Below are positions 48,403 through 63,400 of a DNA stretch of 64,000 nucleotides, piece after piece. Position 1 is the stretch's first letter. Every line of letters starts with the position of its first letter. Both the position numbers and the translations under genes were made by a program. The stretch is from Hydractinia symbiolongicarpus. Lineage: Eukaryota; Cnidaria; Hydrozoa; Anthoathecata; Hydractiniidae. Location: contig NC_079877.1 of assembly GCF_029227915.1 (NCBI RefSeq), positions 33,753,851 through 33,817,850 of the forward strand, read 5' to 3'. Under the pieces are notes generated by a model. The model saw only the letters and a list, made by a program, of their open reading frames with translations. It made no database searches and was not told where the DNA came from.

Positions 48403-51400
48403 TCAGTACATCCAAGAAGCTGGAACCCATTCTGAAGAATGTTCTAATTGTTGCATGTGGCTGATGAGATCTTCGACAGTATCTTCAATCGTGTTATTTA
48501 CAATCGTGTGATCGAACAAATGTTTATACCGATTTTTTAAATCGTTAGATTCGGAAACCAATTTCTGCAAGCTAGCATCCTACAAGAGTGAAAAATAAAA
48601 AAAAACTAAGCAATTTGTTTTGGTATAAAACTGTTGCGACATCTTTGGGGACCGCAGAGTAAAAAAAAATACAGAAATTAAGTTGGCCAATTCGAATCAT
48701 GAAAGAAATCTGATAAAACACTCAAAAAATAAATTAAAACTATTGCCCTGTCGCTTTTGAAACTTTCATTTTAAAAAACGCTCCCGTATAAAGCCCCATG
48801 GGCTTTTACACTGGGTGGGTTTACATACGCCGGTGAAATAGGGTACATCCATCATCAGGGTGATTACATCCACTCCAACAATTTAGGAAAACCGAAAGTC
48901 ACATTGATATTCTTACTTCAAAATAATTTAACATCAAGTCGTTAGTTTTAACTCCGCCACCTTAGCAGCAAAATTTAGCAGAGAAAAGAAAATGACAAAG
49001 GGACAAGAAACAATTTCTACGTACCATTTTGGTATCGCCGCTATTTGGAAAGGTTGAAGGTGAAGAAACGAATACGAGATATGGTGAGAACTCCTTACAA
49101 CGGAGAATCTTCAACGCCTAAAACAGAAAATCATTCAACAATTACAGATATAAAGTAACATACACTTTAAATAAAGCCGAAGCTAAACTTACCGGTGTTT
49201 CTATGTCTAGAATAGGAATTTTTCCGTCACGAATAACATCTCGCACTGCCGATAACTTTGTGCCGTACAGCGAACCTTCGTGTTGGCCGTACTCTAGAAA
49301 ATGGTGTTTTGAAATCGACGACAACATATCTTCTTCACTAATAAAATGCCAGCTTTCTCCGTTACGTTCGTCTGATTTGCGACGACGAGACGTGTCTAGA
49401 TTAATAAGTAACTTATGTGTTAAATAAACAATCAACCTTAAATGTTTTGTGTATACGATGGAGAACTAATTAAATTTTAATATATAAAAACAGAAATTTA
49501 AACCTCACCAAGCGTGGCTCAATGGTCTAGTGGTATGATTCTCGCTTTGGGTGCGAGAGGCCCCGGGTTCAAATCCCGGTTGAGCCCGAAGATTTTTTAT
49601 TTTTAAAATAAAAATACTAAAAAATCTTACGAGGTATAGGGTAACCATACTTTTCAGGATATCTTGAGATTAAAGAATGTTTAATGTGTCTTCTACCAAC
49701 TCCATGTGCACCTAAATAATATTCGGAAGTTTGTTTGCGTTGTTTTGCTCCACTGGAGTATAGAAAGGAGAGGATCTTCTTGATTATTGTATGAACTTAC
49801 CGATTAGAACAAGAGTTTTTCTTTGAAACGTTTTTTGAAAAAATACTTCCTCATAAGTCACCAGATCTAATTTGTCGAAAGCTATATAAAAAATTTGTAA
49901 AAAATCTCTTAGCTATAGCTTAGCTAGCTAGCTATCTTTCATGTCGAGAAGTTGATGAACACCCATAAGCATACCTGTATTTAGTCTTATAGAATATTTT
50001 TTGTTCCCACGGGATTTTAACTTCTTTTTTCGCGGCCATATACAAGTTATATCTATAAAAAAAAATAAAACGCAAAAGTATAAAATAGTTCTACCCACAA
50101 GTAGAGATTTCGAAATTTCTGATCATCTTATATCACGAGAAACCATGAACTTATGAACTGTGTTGTATGAGCCGAGAGAAGGTTAGCATCTCCCTCGATA
50201 AGGACGAGAATAGACCTTGCGTCTATCAACCACAACACATATGGTTAAGGCTATGTCACTTACTTCGTGGCATCTAACCAGTTTTTTATGCAGGTGAGTC
50301 ATTTATACTGCAATTCGTATTTTTGTGTTCTGATAACAAAGGATGGAAACTTACTTTCGCCTTTTGCACGCCTTTCTATTGCCATGTTTGCTATTCTTCT
50401 AAATTTAACATAGAGTCAATTATAACAGTATATTAACTAGCTGTTGTTATATTTAAATTATTAGGAATTCCTTAGCTATACACAAAGAAAATCTAGCTCA
50501 AGATCACTAACAAATTATCAAAGGATTGTTGTAGTTTGTATAGGCAAAACCAACTGAACCCAACATATTTATGCAAAATGATGTAAAAAAAGTTTTTATT
50601 ACTTTTTTCAAAACTATTGTGCCTATCCTTCAGTTCTTTAAAACAGCGATAAAAAGGTTTTTGTAAAAAGTTCAACAGGCGTAAAAATATAGCTAGCAAA
50701 TTTATTGCTTGCGACTTGACAAAAAAGTACATCGGTTAGAAATTCAGGTAGACTACAAACTACAAATACAGATACAATCTTTTTGCATAAAATTTTGGCT
50801 TCAGGCTAACAATGTAAAACTTTCTTAGTCAAGCTGTTATTTTATTGATATCCATTCTCTGTGGCTTTACCAAAAATAAAAAAATAATGTTTATGGACAT
50901 TACATTTTAGCTTGGCAGCTCTATCAATGCAAAAAAACATCGACATGAAAAGAAATTCGCACAAGCCTGTGAATTCGAAGCCATAACATCATCAGCAGAC
51001 ATAGCAGAGAGCTAGTAATTTTATCTATTTTTTTTCTATCACAAACCATGCAAGCTTATCTCTTTGAAAATTTTTAGTTTTTGATAGTTTCCTCAGAAAA
51101 TTATTTCTTACCTTTCTTGTAGTTCAGGTGAAGGAACAAGACCAGCTATTTGCTTTTCTCCTTCTTTTCGAGCCTAAACACAAAATGCAAAATACTGATT
51201 TCATAATTTTATCACTAAAATGCTAAAATAAAATACTGTTGGAAATTTTTACTACAATTATTGGGGCATCATTAAAACTTCTCCACAAAGCAAATAAATA
51301 AAAAAACAACAAGAAATTGCATTTGGTTTGAAATAACACATAATGAAAAAACATTTCATTCAGTTTACATGCTTCTGCAAAGAATATGTCGATATAATAC

Positions 51401-54400
51401 CGATCTAGATATATGTTTTGTATTTAAGGAGGATGGGATAAAATTCAAACCCAATTGTTCATAAACTAATTAGAACATGGTGTGTCACAAGAGAAAGACA
51501 AACTAGCCAAAAATAAACCCAGCCTTTGACGTGTTAAGAATTTTAAAAATGCCCTGTGTAAGAGGTCGTTAAACTTTCTGCAAGCTTTAAAAATTTTTTA
51601 AACATTTTGATCACTCTGGACATTAGTTTTTTTTGTTAAATGTTTTTTGTATGCAAACTATTTTCTCTGCGCGTGAGAGCTTATTTCAAAAGAATATGCA
51701 GAAAGAAAGCAAAACCGAATATGAATTTTGTTTGTGTGTGAGAGCATGTGAAAACATAAAATAAAAAAGATAAACTTTACATTTTTCATAATTTCCCTGC
51801 ATAAAGTTAAAACTTTATATGTTAATACAACACTGTCTAGATAAGACACAATTAATTATATGGCACATATATTTTTAGCTACAATTCTTTATTACATGGC
51901 GAAATATATATAATGAAAATTGGTTATTTTGTTTGTTTGCTTGCTTGTTCATTTGTTTTGCTGAAAAGAAAAATTTTCCTGCATAAAGTCTACAAATTCT
52001 GGCTAGCTATAAAGAACTTTGCAAACAGGAAGAAATATTACGTATTATAACATTAAAACACTTTTGAAGCATGTGTCCCTTCAATTCATCCTAAAATTGT
52101 TGGTTTTTAAAATTATTTTTTTACTTCACTTAATTTTTTCTTAAAAAATTTCAGCAACAAAAGGGTCTTTCTTCATCTGAACTAAGGGCCATGCTTCAAT
52201 AAAAACAACTAAAGATAAAGGTCATGTTCCTTAACCTTGTATCAGGAAAGCACAACATCATCTTTCTGTTTACGCAAGAAAATAGTAGAGAATTTTTTTA
52301 CTCAGTAAAATAAGCAATTTCAATGACTTGAATCTAGTGTGGTAAAACTTTCCTATAAACCACCGCCATCACCGCTACGAAAGGGTAAAGCAACATATCA
52401 CACTACTTTGTATGTGTAATTTAAAAATTATTGTAAAATCTTCCACCATGTAATTCTGACAAGGAACAAACGTTCCACAACACTTAACATAAAAATCTTC
52501 GCTTTTAAATTTAAAAAAAAAAATTTCACACACGCTCTAAGAAAGTTTTTATTGTATCCACATTTTACATGTAAATTATTAGGGGCCAGTGGCCAAATAA
52601 GTGTTCAGTGTAATAGTTTTTACACATTAAATAACCAGTGTGCTTAATCGATCATTTAAAGTATCACTATCTTTGTCAACCTGCAGTTTTATATTTGTGC
52701 ATTAAGGTTACGTCTTCCAGCAATTCTTTCATTTTCAATAACAGCATATTTTATTAAAAACTGAAATACTTTAAAAAGAAAAAAAAAATAATAATCACCT
52801 GCCACCACTCATAATCAGATTTTGAGACAATTTCTATAATGTCACCACATTTAAACGGCATACCAGCTTGTTGGCAGGGAATTATGTGATCGGCCCGTGG
52901 ATCATAATCAAACAAACATTTCATGTAGAGCTAGAAAGTTTAACATGTAAATAAAATAATTAATGTACTTCCGGTTTATGATAACAAATTGGAACAAAAT
53001 AATTATTTGACGAAACTCTATCCTACCTTTTTTTGTTCCACTTCTTCACATCGTGCACTTGGAATAATTTTAAATGTGACATCAACTGCATCTCTCTGAA
53101 AACAAAAATGGAAGAAAGTTACAAAAATGGAAAGTTAATTTTTAACTTAATCAGGTAAAAATGAACACAAAAAATTGACAGCCTACCAGTAACTGTTGTA
53201 ATTGCTCAATCGAACGTCCATGCACATTTACACCATTTATCTCTCGGATGACGTCACCAACTTTCAACGTGCCTAAATTCAGAAAAGACACTTATTAAAT
53301 ACTAAGGTTTGTACGGAGTATACATCTTCGAGGTAAGGTGAGCTTATTTAAATCTGCTAATTTTTGAATTACATGTTTAGGAAGATATGTTGGTTTACCC
53401 TTTAACTTAATTAAAATTATCTACTATTTCTTATCTCTAACTTAGCATATACAGAAAGGTGATGTTATTGTCCTCTTCATATTGTGAAATGTGTTTAAAG
53501 TTAGTTAACTGAAGTATTGGGCAATTGCGAAAATTTTTAGTTAATTATATATCTACGCAGCTGGGAGAGGATGTGATGTTTAAATTAATTTGTCAATGTG
53601 AGTGCAGGAAGCTTTTCCATTCTTCTTTGCTTCAGAACAAAGATTTTTTTTAAATTGTAAAGTTATAGCTAGCAGTATTCATTTTAGTGCAAGAATTTAT
53701 TAATATTGCTTTCGTTATTCCTTTTCTGAGAATTTCTTGTGTTTTAACTGGAAAGTTCTTAATTTTTAATTTGATACATTATTTTATGTTGTTTTATGCA
53801 TCCTTTTTTCAATAATAACACTTTAATCGAAGCACGACTAGAGGTTTTTCTCTTGTCTGAATGTGTATGAAAGTCATGCTTTTTTTTAAAAGAAAAGCCT
53901 CTCTGAAATTTTTAATATTCAATGAGATTTTAAAGCATAAAGAAAGTTTTGACAGAAAGTTTTTTTAACTTCGTACAGAAGAATTCCTTAAATCGGATTT
54001 AAAAAACCCATACCCTCCCCTGATTTGTATTAGACTTTGCTTTGTTTTGTTTTTATTTTTGCATCCTCTGAGATACTTTTCTAGTTGAATCAAAGTTACC
54101 CAGTTTATTTTTATAACTAACAAAAAATTTTGGCAGAGCTTAATGTTGCTTAAGCTTTATTCTTACAGGTTCTATTGTTATTTTTGCATTGCTTGCAGAT
54201 TTTTTACATTAGAAGACAAATCTCACATGTTGGCTTACTCAGTTGGGCTAATGCAACAATAAAAATCAACTAAATTGTGTTTTTTTCGCGCAACTAGTCT
54301 TTAGTTATTTACCTACACCAAGAAGCCTAAACAGTTGCTTATAAGTCACTTCGTTTTCAAAACGATTTGAGCTTTTTGTGTATGTGTGATTTCAAACTAA

Positions 54401-57400
54401 GCATGTTTTCTTTTTTATCTCAAAATCGAAATATGGGTTCAGAAGCATATTTCAATTTTAACTTTTTAACTTTTTATTTAATACTGTTTCAGTCCTTTTA
54501 TCTAATGTCTAACACTGAAGGTAGTTACCTCAAAATTCTTGAAAGTGATTAAGACATATTTTAAAATTAAATTATAAAAAAATGTACTTAAGCATTTCAA
54601 AAATGCGAACAGGTACAAAATCGGATAGTTTCCTCAAAAAATTATTTTCTTAATTTAGTGTTTTTTTCGTTGAATTCTTAAATACGCTAAAATAATTAAT
54701 TCCATATATGTTTTTGAAACATTAACCCAAGTCAAATAGAAACAGACTATAATCCAATCTTTGAAGTGAAGCGGTATTCTAAATAAGAAAAGATTTCCTG
54801 ATTGTTTGCCACATTTTATGTTTGTAAGAAAATTACCTTGTCGATGTATCATACCACCATGAATGATTCTTGCTACAACACATTGTTTTTCTTCGTTTAC
54901 TTTTAGTGTTATACCCTAAAAAATCAATAAGGAATCAAAGAAATTATTCCCTAGACTGTGAGTCTGTAAAAACAATATTTATGCTTTCTAGAGGAGTAAT
55001 CATTATATTATGGATTGTTGGTAAATATCATAAAAAGAACTTTTACAAGACTTTGTAAATAAAGAACTGACAATATTAGATGGCGGTGCACAACAAGAAG
55101 TTGTGTAGAGGTTTAGTTACTTATTTTTTAAACATAAAAACGTAAAAAACACTGGATTAGTATAGCTATCTAAATGTAAATGTATAACAGTTTACTCTGT
55201 GACTTCTGTCATATTTGTCATATAGCTGTTTCAGCGCATTATACTTTCTTTTGTTAGCCCTGTTAACTAAGCTTTTTCTGAGGATACTAAAGCTGTATTC
55301 AACACCTTGTTTATCAGAACGGCCAATGGTAAAAAAAATAATGCTTGGTCTTTGGGCTCTTCTTTTGTTGAAACTTACTTTTCTTTATATTTTTAATGTT
55401 TACATATCTGAAACTGTAAATCCCTTCTGTACGTCTCTCTCTGTTGAGTAGATGTTAACTTGAACTGAATTTTTCAAAAAAACTTAGCCTAGTTAACTTA
55501 ACTACGCTTTCTTTAGTTTGAGGATATTCAAATTAAGTACTCTTTGGACTTCATGATGGTAAGAAAAATCAAGCTACGTCTCTTGGGTAAAAATATTATA
55601 TTATATTCCCCCACCTATATGAAGTAGACAATCATGTCATTACACAAAGTTATAATTCGTATAGGTACCTTTTTATCATTAGCCCTGGTCATGGGAATAT
55701 TTGAATTTAAAAAATTCAACCTGTGTCCTGGGATCATATGTCCCACTTTGCCTGTATGCCATGAATTGTTATTGATCTATTTTCATTTCCAATGGGAAAT
55801 TTAAATTTGACATATTCAGATGGCAAAAGTGTTTTTCTCAACAAGTTATTTTTGGGAAACTTCACTGTTATACACTTTGTCACTCATAGAAAGGCTAAAT
55901 AGAAAGAACAATTGCAAGGCTGAAATTTCACTGAAATCTATTTTTACTGAAAAAACAAACAACTTAACAATGGCAGAAATTTATCCAGAATTAATTCTAA
56001 TTATATATCACTATCGCTTTCATTTCACAGCTGCACATTTTTACAGCTTCCGTACCTTATAATTAAAATTAAGTATTTATTGCATTCTTTTTCTGCTTTT
56101 TACATATTACTTAAGTTATTTTGCTTGTTTAGGTTCCTGCTACTAATTAGGTTTTCAGGTTGTGTTGCTTTTAAAATGCTTACTTCTTGGCCTGTAAGTG
56201 ACCTTGCTACTTTATTTTAGAGTGCTGAAATAAGTAAATACCAGAAAGCTTCACGCCAGACCTTACTTAGGTTTCTGCATTTGTTATTTTTGTCTACCCA
56301 ACAGGTTTTTTAAAAAGTTTATTTTAATTATTTATCCTTTTTTATAGATTTGTACAAAACTTTTATGGCTGTGCATGAGAAGTAATTTATGAAACCATGT
56401 TTTAGAGCAATTGGCTAAATAGATTGAAAGAAACCAATTTTAAAGTTGCAATTTCATGATATATAAATTCCTGTAACTAAGATTTTGTTCTTTTCGTATT
56501 TTTCACTTAAAAATTTAAAGGTTTGATTTTTTATCTTCTTGTTGTTAGACTTTTTTGCATACCTTTGTTACTGTTTGATCAATTTTTAGACAATGCTCAG
56601 TGCATGTTTGAATTTCAATTGTATGAAAATACTCATGAAAAAGCCTAAAACTTCCTTGTATTTATGAACACGTCCCTCAGTGAGTAAATTGCATACAAAG
56701 CAAAAACAACAAAGAAATAATAGGCATCAACACCAAAACTCACCATGGGTTCACTATTGTTTTTTGTAAATTGAACAAGTCGCACTCTAGTTAAATTTCC
56801 AGTAAATCCTTCAGGTATGCTTGGTTTATATTCCTCATATATGTTGTTTTTTCCTTGTAATTCTTTTATGATATTATCATGACTTTGAATTACTGCCTAA
56901 CACAAAGAAATACTTTTTACTGTATGGAAATTATGAATGAACAGTGTCAATAACAAAATTTATTTAAGTTTATTTAAAAGCAAAATAAAAGGAATTTGTG
57001 AAAGACACACTATGTATACCATCAGGGGAAAAACATTTTTGCAAGGGCTGATCTCTGGAGTGGAAGAAGGTGTAGAATTTACAGGATTTTTTTACAAACT
57101 AAAAAAAAATTTAAGCATGACCGTAATTTCCCAGACGCAAATGAAGCAACTTAAGTTTCCAAGTAAAAAGAAGATATAAAGTAAAAAAAATCAAGTAAAT
57201 ATGGTACTTTTTCTTACTGCAAAAAAACATTTTAGCAAACTACAGAACACACAAAACAATACAAAGCTAAATAAAAAGTGAATAAAAAGAAAAATAGTTT
57301 TACCATAACATGCGGATTGCTTAAAAGTATTTTTAGTTCAAGACAAGTGCTGTCCAACTCTTTTAAAGAGCTCAACAACAGTTCAACCTAAAACCAAAAG

Positions 57401-60400
57401 CTTGAAAATGTAGCAAGTTTTAAACAAATAGTTGTTAGGCTAATTTAGGAACGGATTTGGATGACCAGAAACTAATTTAAAAAAGCAATCAAAACAAACC
57501 TCATAATGAGCTTCTACAGCATTTGACTCTGCTTTTTTGATATCCAAATTGCTTGATGCTTTTTGTGATAATGAATGAATCTAAATACATAGCAGAATAA
57601 TGTTTGTCACTGCAGTACTTATTAAATATTTCACATGTACACATTAAGCAAGACATTTATTAAGTTGTATACTGTATTAAACATTAATCTAGCTCACAAT
57701 GCCTGAAAAAGGGAACTAATGAATAATACTTTGAGGAAAGTGTTTGCAGAAGAAATTTTACATTCTAAAATTATTTTGACTTGTCAGTCTAGCATTTTCT
57801 ATTTCGATATGATTGTTTATCACGTCGTGGACCTGAAGATTTACGTTTGGCAACGTTTCAAGAGATATGATAAACAATCATATCAAAATTTTACATTGTG
57901 TATTTAGTCCATATCTATATACTTCACAGAAGAATAAGGATGTACAGTGCATATACTCAACAACTCCTTTTATTTACTTTTATACAAAAACAACTCCAAA
58001 AAATTTTTAAGAAATGTTTACCCGTACAAAACTTTCAACAGTAGCCATCTCTAATACATGCCCTAGCACATTAAGCTCTTTTCTTATCGTAAGAACAAGC
58101 AAACTCTATTTTTCCAACTTGTCACAAAAACATTTAACAAACTGTTATGAGATACAGGAGACTGAATGGCTGTTTTTTTAAAACAATGACCATTCCATTT
58201 GTAAACAACACTTCCTTGTTAGTGCGAAAGATCTTATATCAATAAACATACTGTGGTTAACAACTTTTGAACAAGCTAATCAAACTTGTTTTGACAAAAC
58301 AAAAAGATGTATGAGAAAGATTGTTATTTAACACTCTTAGATTCTTGTCACAGTCATCTTCGACAGGTATAACAATAACTAGTGTGTATTACCAGCTTTT
58401 TGAAAATATAATGTGTTGTAAAGCTAACATGATTTTTTTTAACATATGCATGTGACATATCTTAATTTTTATATACATCCTTAAAAGATAAGTAAAAACA
58501 TCAGTCTTAAAATAATTGATGTATTAAAAAGAAAACGTAGATATTTTGTTAAAAACTTTTTAACTTTGTTGCTGATTTTATCTTAAAATATATTTAGAAC
58601 CATTATATGTCTAGACACAAAAGAGCTTTCTCATAATGTACTTGAATATACTTAATGGATTTTTACTTTTTGTTTTAAGAGTTTAAAATTGCATCTGTTT
58701 TTAAAGCAGACATCTTACAAATAAAGAGATTTTGTTGTGTTTCTCAAAAAACAGCATGTCTTTTTAAACAAAGAATATGACTTTGTTGAGTATCTTAAGG
58801 ACAAGCCGGGATAGAGTTACTTTTACATTAACATTACTATTACTTATTAATATTTCCTTATCCTTACACATGTTGAGCCGTTTACAAATTTTTAAGTGAC
58901 ATAAGATTTACCTCTAATATTGCTTGAAGCCTTCTGTTCTCAAACAAACATTGTAGGAAATGAATGTCTGGCTTGGCTGCATTTGTCAGATCACCGATAT
59001 GGTCCAAAGCATCTATTAACTGCAATACAACACCTAAAACATAACATGATGAATCAAAACCCTTTACCCTACATGTAAATGTCCTTGGGTTGTAAGTGCA
59101 CTTTAACTTTTATAACGATATGGTTGCTCTACAAAATAGCAGTTGCACAATATTTATATAATATATAGCAACTGGTATTTAACTGGTAACAATGACATTT
59201 ATTGGCTGATAAAAAAGGCTGCATGTGAAAAATTTGTGTTTTTTATTCTCTTTGATAGATGCTTTGCACCAGTGTATGTGCTTAATTGGCTAAACAGGAT
59301 TAATAATGTTTACAAACTGCCCAATCACAACAGACGCATCTTGTATAACCTCATATCTCTGCATTACAGTAGTCTCAATTGCTACTTAAGTTACATACAT
59401 GATCTTTTTTAAAATAAAGATTACCTGCACCAGAAGCTGTGTCATTTTTTCTTGCCTAAAAATAATAAAACCTTATTATATCATGAAAGCATAAAGGATA
59501 GCATTTTCTACTATAGTTACTATAGTTATTTAAGCAGAAATCGATTTCCTCTGTAATTCAATTTTCATAAGTGTGAAATAAAATTTACAAAGTAATATGG
59601 TGGCTGCGGCAGACAAGAGATTCAATCTGTAAACTACTATAGAAAAAGAAAAAAGTGCACGGTAATGGTATCAATGAAACAGAATAATATAATTTGAAAA
59701 ATTGTCACAGTAGAGAAGTGAAGATATCTCATGCTGTTTATGATGAACAGGAAAACCTTTTAAAAAAAATAAAAATGTTTTGTAATAAATTGTTGATTAA
59801 ACATTAACTCTTTCCTTTACTTTTACAGATGCAAAGTTTCGTTTACGAAAACCTCATATTTTAATACAACTTTATATTTTAATGTATAACATGTTATTAA
59901 GTTGATTAGATTCGTCCTTTTAATATTTTCCTTGTCCTTCATCTTTAAATGTTCCAATTGGGTCTTATTTTAAATTTTTCTCACTGTCTGAGAAATATAC
60001 TACTTAACATACTTGAGTATCTCTTGCGAGAGAGAAAAACAATGTTGTCACAAGTAGAATTCATCCAGCTTTTTCACTAAGCACAAGAGCTGCTTTTCAG
60101 CATAAAAAATCTCTAAACCAGTTGTCACTTTGTCAAAATTTACATGCGTGAACAAAAACAAGCTTGAACTCTTTGTGTTATGGAAAATAGAGCCAAATAG
60201 AAATGAACCTTTTAATATTGAGGGCAGTACATTTTTCTATTTATAGGGTAGCCTGTTAATGTAACAAACATTAGCTGGCCTGACTTATTCATGTGAAAAT
60301 TTCTTATTACAACAACAGCATTTTCAAGTCACTATTCCATTTGCACCAAAATACTTTACAGCTGAATTTTATACAATAAAAATTCTAACTTTCCCTTGGC

Positions 60401-63400
60401 TTTTTGACCCAGTTTTAATATTCCCTGACTTTTACAGGTTTTTCACAACCCTGACCACCATGCATTTGTAGCAACATATTACATACGTCTGAGTACAGAA
60501 ACCAACTTGAACTGCTGAAGAAATACAGCATGGAAGGGCAAATTAAAGAGACAGCAAATTACTCACATAGTGGTGTAAGGAACTGTATGATGATGTTGCA
60601 CTGATCTGTTAAAAAAAATATTTGGCTTAAGTGAAGAAATCAAAACAAATAAATAAAGAGACAGAGATGCTGAAATAAAAAGAAAACAAGAGTGGTTTTG
60701 CAAAGTTGAAAAACTTTTTTATAAGATCTTTAGCATGAAATACATGACAAGTAAAATGTATAGTAAACAGAAGAACTATTAAAAAATGATACCTGCATTT
60801 TATCAGCTCGGCTACCTAAAATTAAAGTCGTTAAAAATTACAAAGATGGTTTAAACAACAAAATACTAAGAGATCATTAAAAAACTGATCTGTCAAATGC
60901 TTGATATTATTGAAATACATTTTGTCTATTAAAAAGAAATTATCCACACACCTGCTTGAAGAGACCTGCTTGCCATTGTAGCAATGACAGCACCCTAAAG
61001 ATAAAAAAAAATTTAAATTCCATAAATACGTATCTTAAAGAAATTTCCTGCAACTTATTTTTGCATATGAGTCCCAAAATTCTTTATTTTTAAAGAATAA
61101 ATGTAGGTGACTAGATTTTTCTGAAATTTGAAGAATTAATTTTTGGGCATGCTGCGGAATTTTAATAGAGGCGAAATCTGTACTTTGACTAACATATCCT
61201 TCAGAAATAGGGGGATTTTAAAACAAGCAATGGCTTAGGTCCTAAAGGAAATCAAAATACAGAAATTTTGAAATAAAAATTACTGGCAATACAAGAAATG
61301 TAAAATAATGTGGAAGAAAAAATTCTGCAAAAGTGAGTTCCACAAAATTACTTTCACAGATAATTTGTACCCTTAAGATAAGCAAAAGTCTTTTTTGACA
61401 AGTTGAGTCAGTTTATCGCTACAACAACTAATCATGTACCTTTAGTTTCCTTCTTGCATTAAATTTTTTTAATTCGTGTATAGATTCAGATAGGTGCATT
61501 TTACCAACATTATCTCTTTCCTAAAATAAAAATTATTAATAACAGTAAATCCAACAGAAATACGTTGTATGGCAATATATAGTGATTAAAATTACTGCTT
61601 GAGTTATGAGTAGAAATAAGAATTTTTTTTGATACTTTGTTCACTTTATAACAGATTAAAGTAAGTAAACAAAAAACATGTTGAAATGTTAAAAAAGGTT
61701 TTCACGACAAACCACAAAGAATTAAGCTACATAAAATACAAATATTATGATTTTTGACCTACAAAACAAATTCACATACTTTTTACTGTATTAAGATTCA
61801 GGTAAGTTTTTAATATTTATATTATTGTAAAATCATGATAATATAAATGAACTGTCAGAGTATAGAGGTAATTAAATTTTAGAAAACAATCTGTACCGTC
61901 AGCCATGCATGTTCAAGAGCTTCAGTGGCAGTTATACGTTCATTCGGGTCATACTCTAACATTCGCTTTACCAACTCTTTTGCAGAAGATGAAATATAAT
62001 CCCATGTTTTTGAAGACATCTAGACGTTTCCGTTTTTAAATCAGTTTGAAAACTAGTACACATAAAAAAGACAAAAATCATATGATATAAATACTCACAG
62101 AAATGTTGCCTTCAGCAATCAGCTCAAATAGAGTGTCTCCAATTCCATGAAATGGAAAGGTACCTCCCAAAAGGATGTATAATATCACACCTACGTATAA
62201 TGTATAATAAATGTTGTTTTGTCAAAAAATTATTTAATAAATTTTTAAAAAAGGGAATTGCAACAATGGAATAAAATAACTAAAATATATACATAGAACT
62301 ATAATGATGAAAATCACACTATTTTAGCTTAAAAAGCAATGAAGGAAAATAATATTTACACATGCATGAATCCTAAATGACTTCAAATTAGTTATACTTA
62401 TCATTATGTGTTTTATGTCACATATTACATTGCAAAGAAACTTGTAGAAACTAGATTAAACAGCAGTGTAATAAAAATTCCACCATTACCATCTGTAAGC
62501 ATATTTTTGCTATTAACTGCACGCCCAAATAAACATTAAAGAAATTACACAATAAAAATGTAAAAACTTACCACATCCCCAAATATCTACTGGAAATCCA
62601 TATGGTTGCCTGTTTACAACTTCTGGTGCCATAAAATGAGGAGTGCCGATACGACCACTTTTAATGTAACCACATTCAGGCATTTCAATAGCTATTCCAA
62701 AGTCTCCAATCTTGACAGGAGCTGCTTCATCTTGTGATGCAAGCATTACATTGTGTGGCTATGTAAAAAGTGACAATATTTTAAACGCTATTTACAAGCA
62801 ATGCAAAAAGTAATCCAGGGTTCAAATTAGAAAAGTAAAGTCAGTTCGCAAAAATTTTGGCACTCTGTAACGAAGAAAACCACTATATAGATGTGGTCTG
62901 GGAACAGGGTAGATCAATTATCATTGGCTTATTCTTTAAAAGCTACTTGTTTTTCGACGATATTTTGTAATTTTTTTGTGACTTACGAGTTTTACTTTTT
63001 CCTGCGTTATTATTTTTTTGTTGGAGACAAGTGGGGACGTTTAAACTCGTAAACCCCAAACACGAGAACTGAGCGTCTGAACTAGCGACTCTCTCAGTTT
63101 TAACTTTCTTGTCTCCGATAGCATAAATAATGTTGCAAAAATGAAATCAGTTTATTTTTATAGCATGCTGTAAGAAAATATTCAAAATGTAATTAATGTT
63201 TTAGAGGTTCTTAACCAGTTTTCGTGAACATTACAATGCAAGTTAAATACAGTATACTGATAAAAGTTGTTTTCACAAAAAACATGTTTGTTTCAAACAC
63301 GAGTCTTGTAGTAAAATGCTGTTTACAGTACTGTCCAGATGAAAGTGTGCATGTATGCTCAACTTGCAAAAATATTTGCTTTCATTCAAAAAAAAAGTTT

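Noticed and set aside
62513-62571. ORF extension beyond WGCG in CASK
   Set aside because: It reads past the GTAAGT donor at 62571 into the intron; the true continuation is the exon at 62190.
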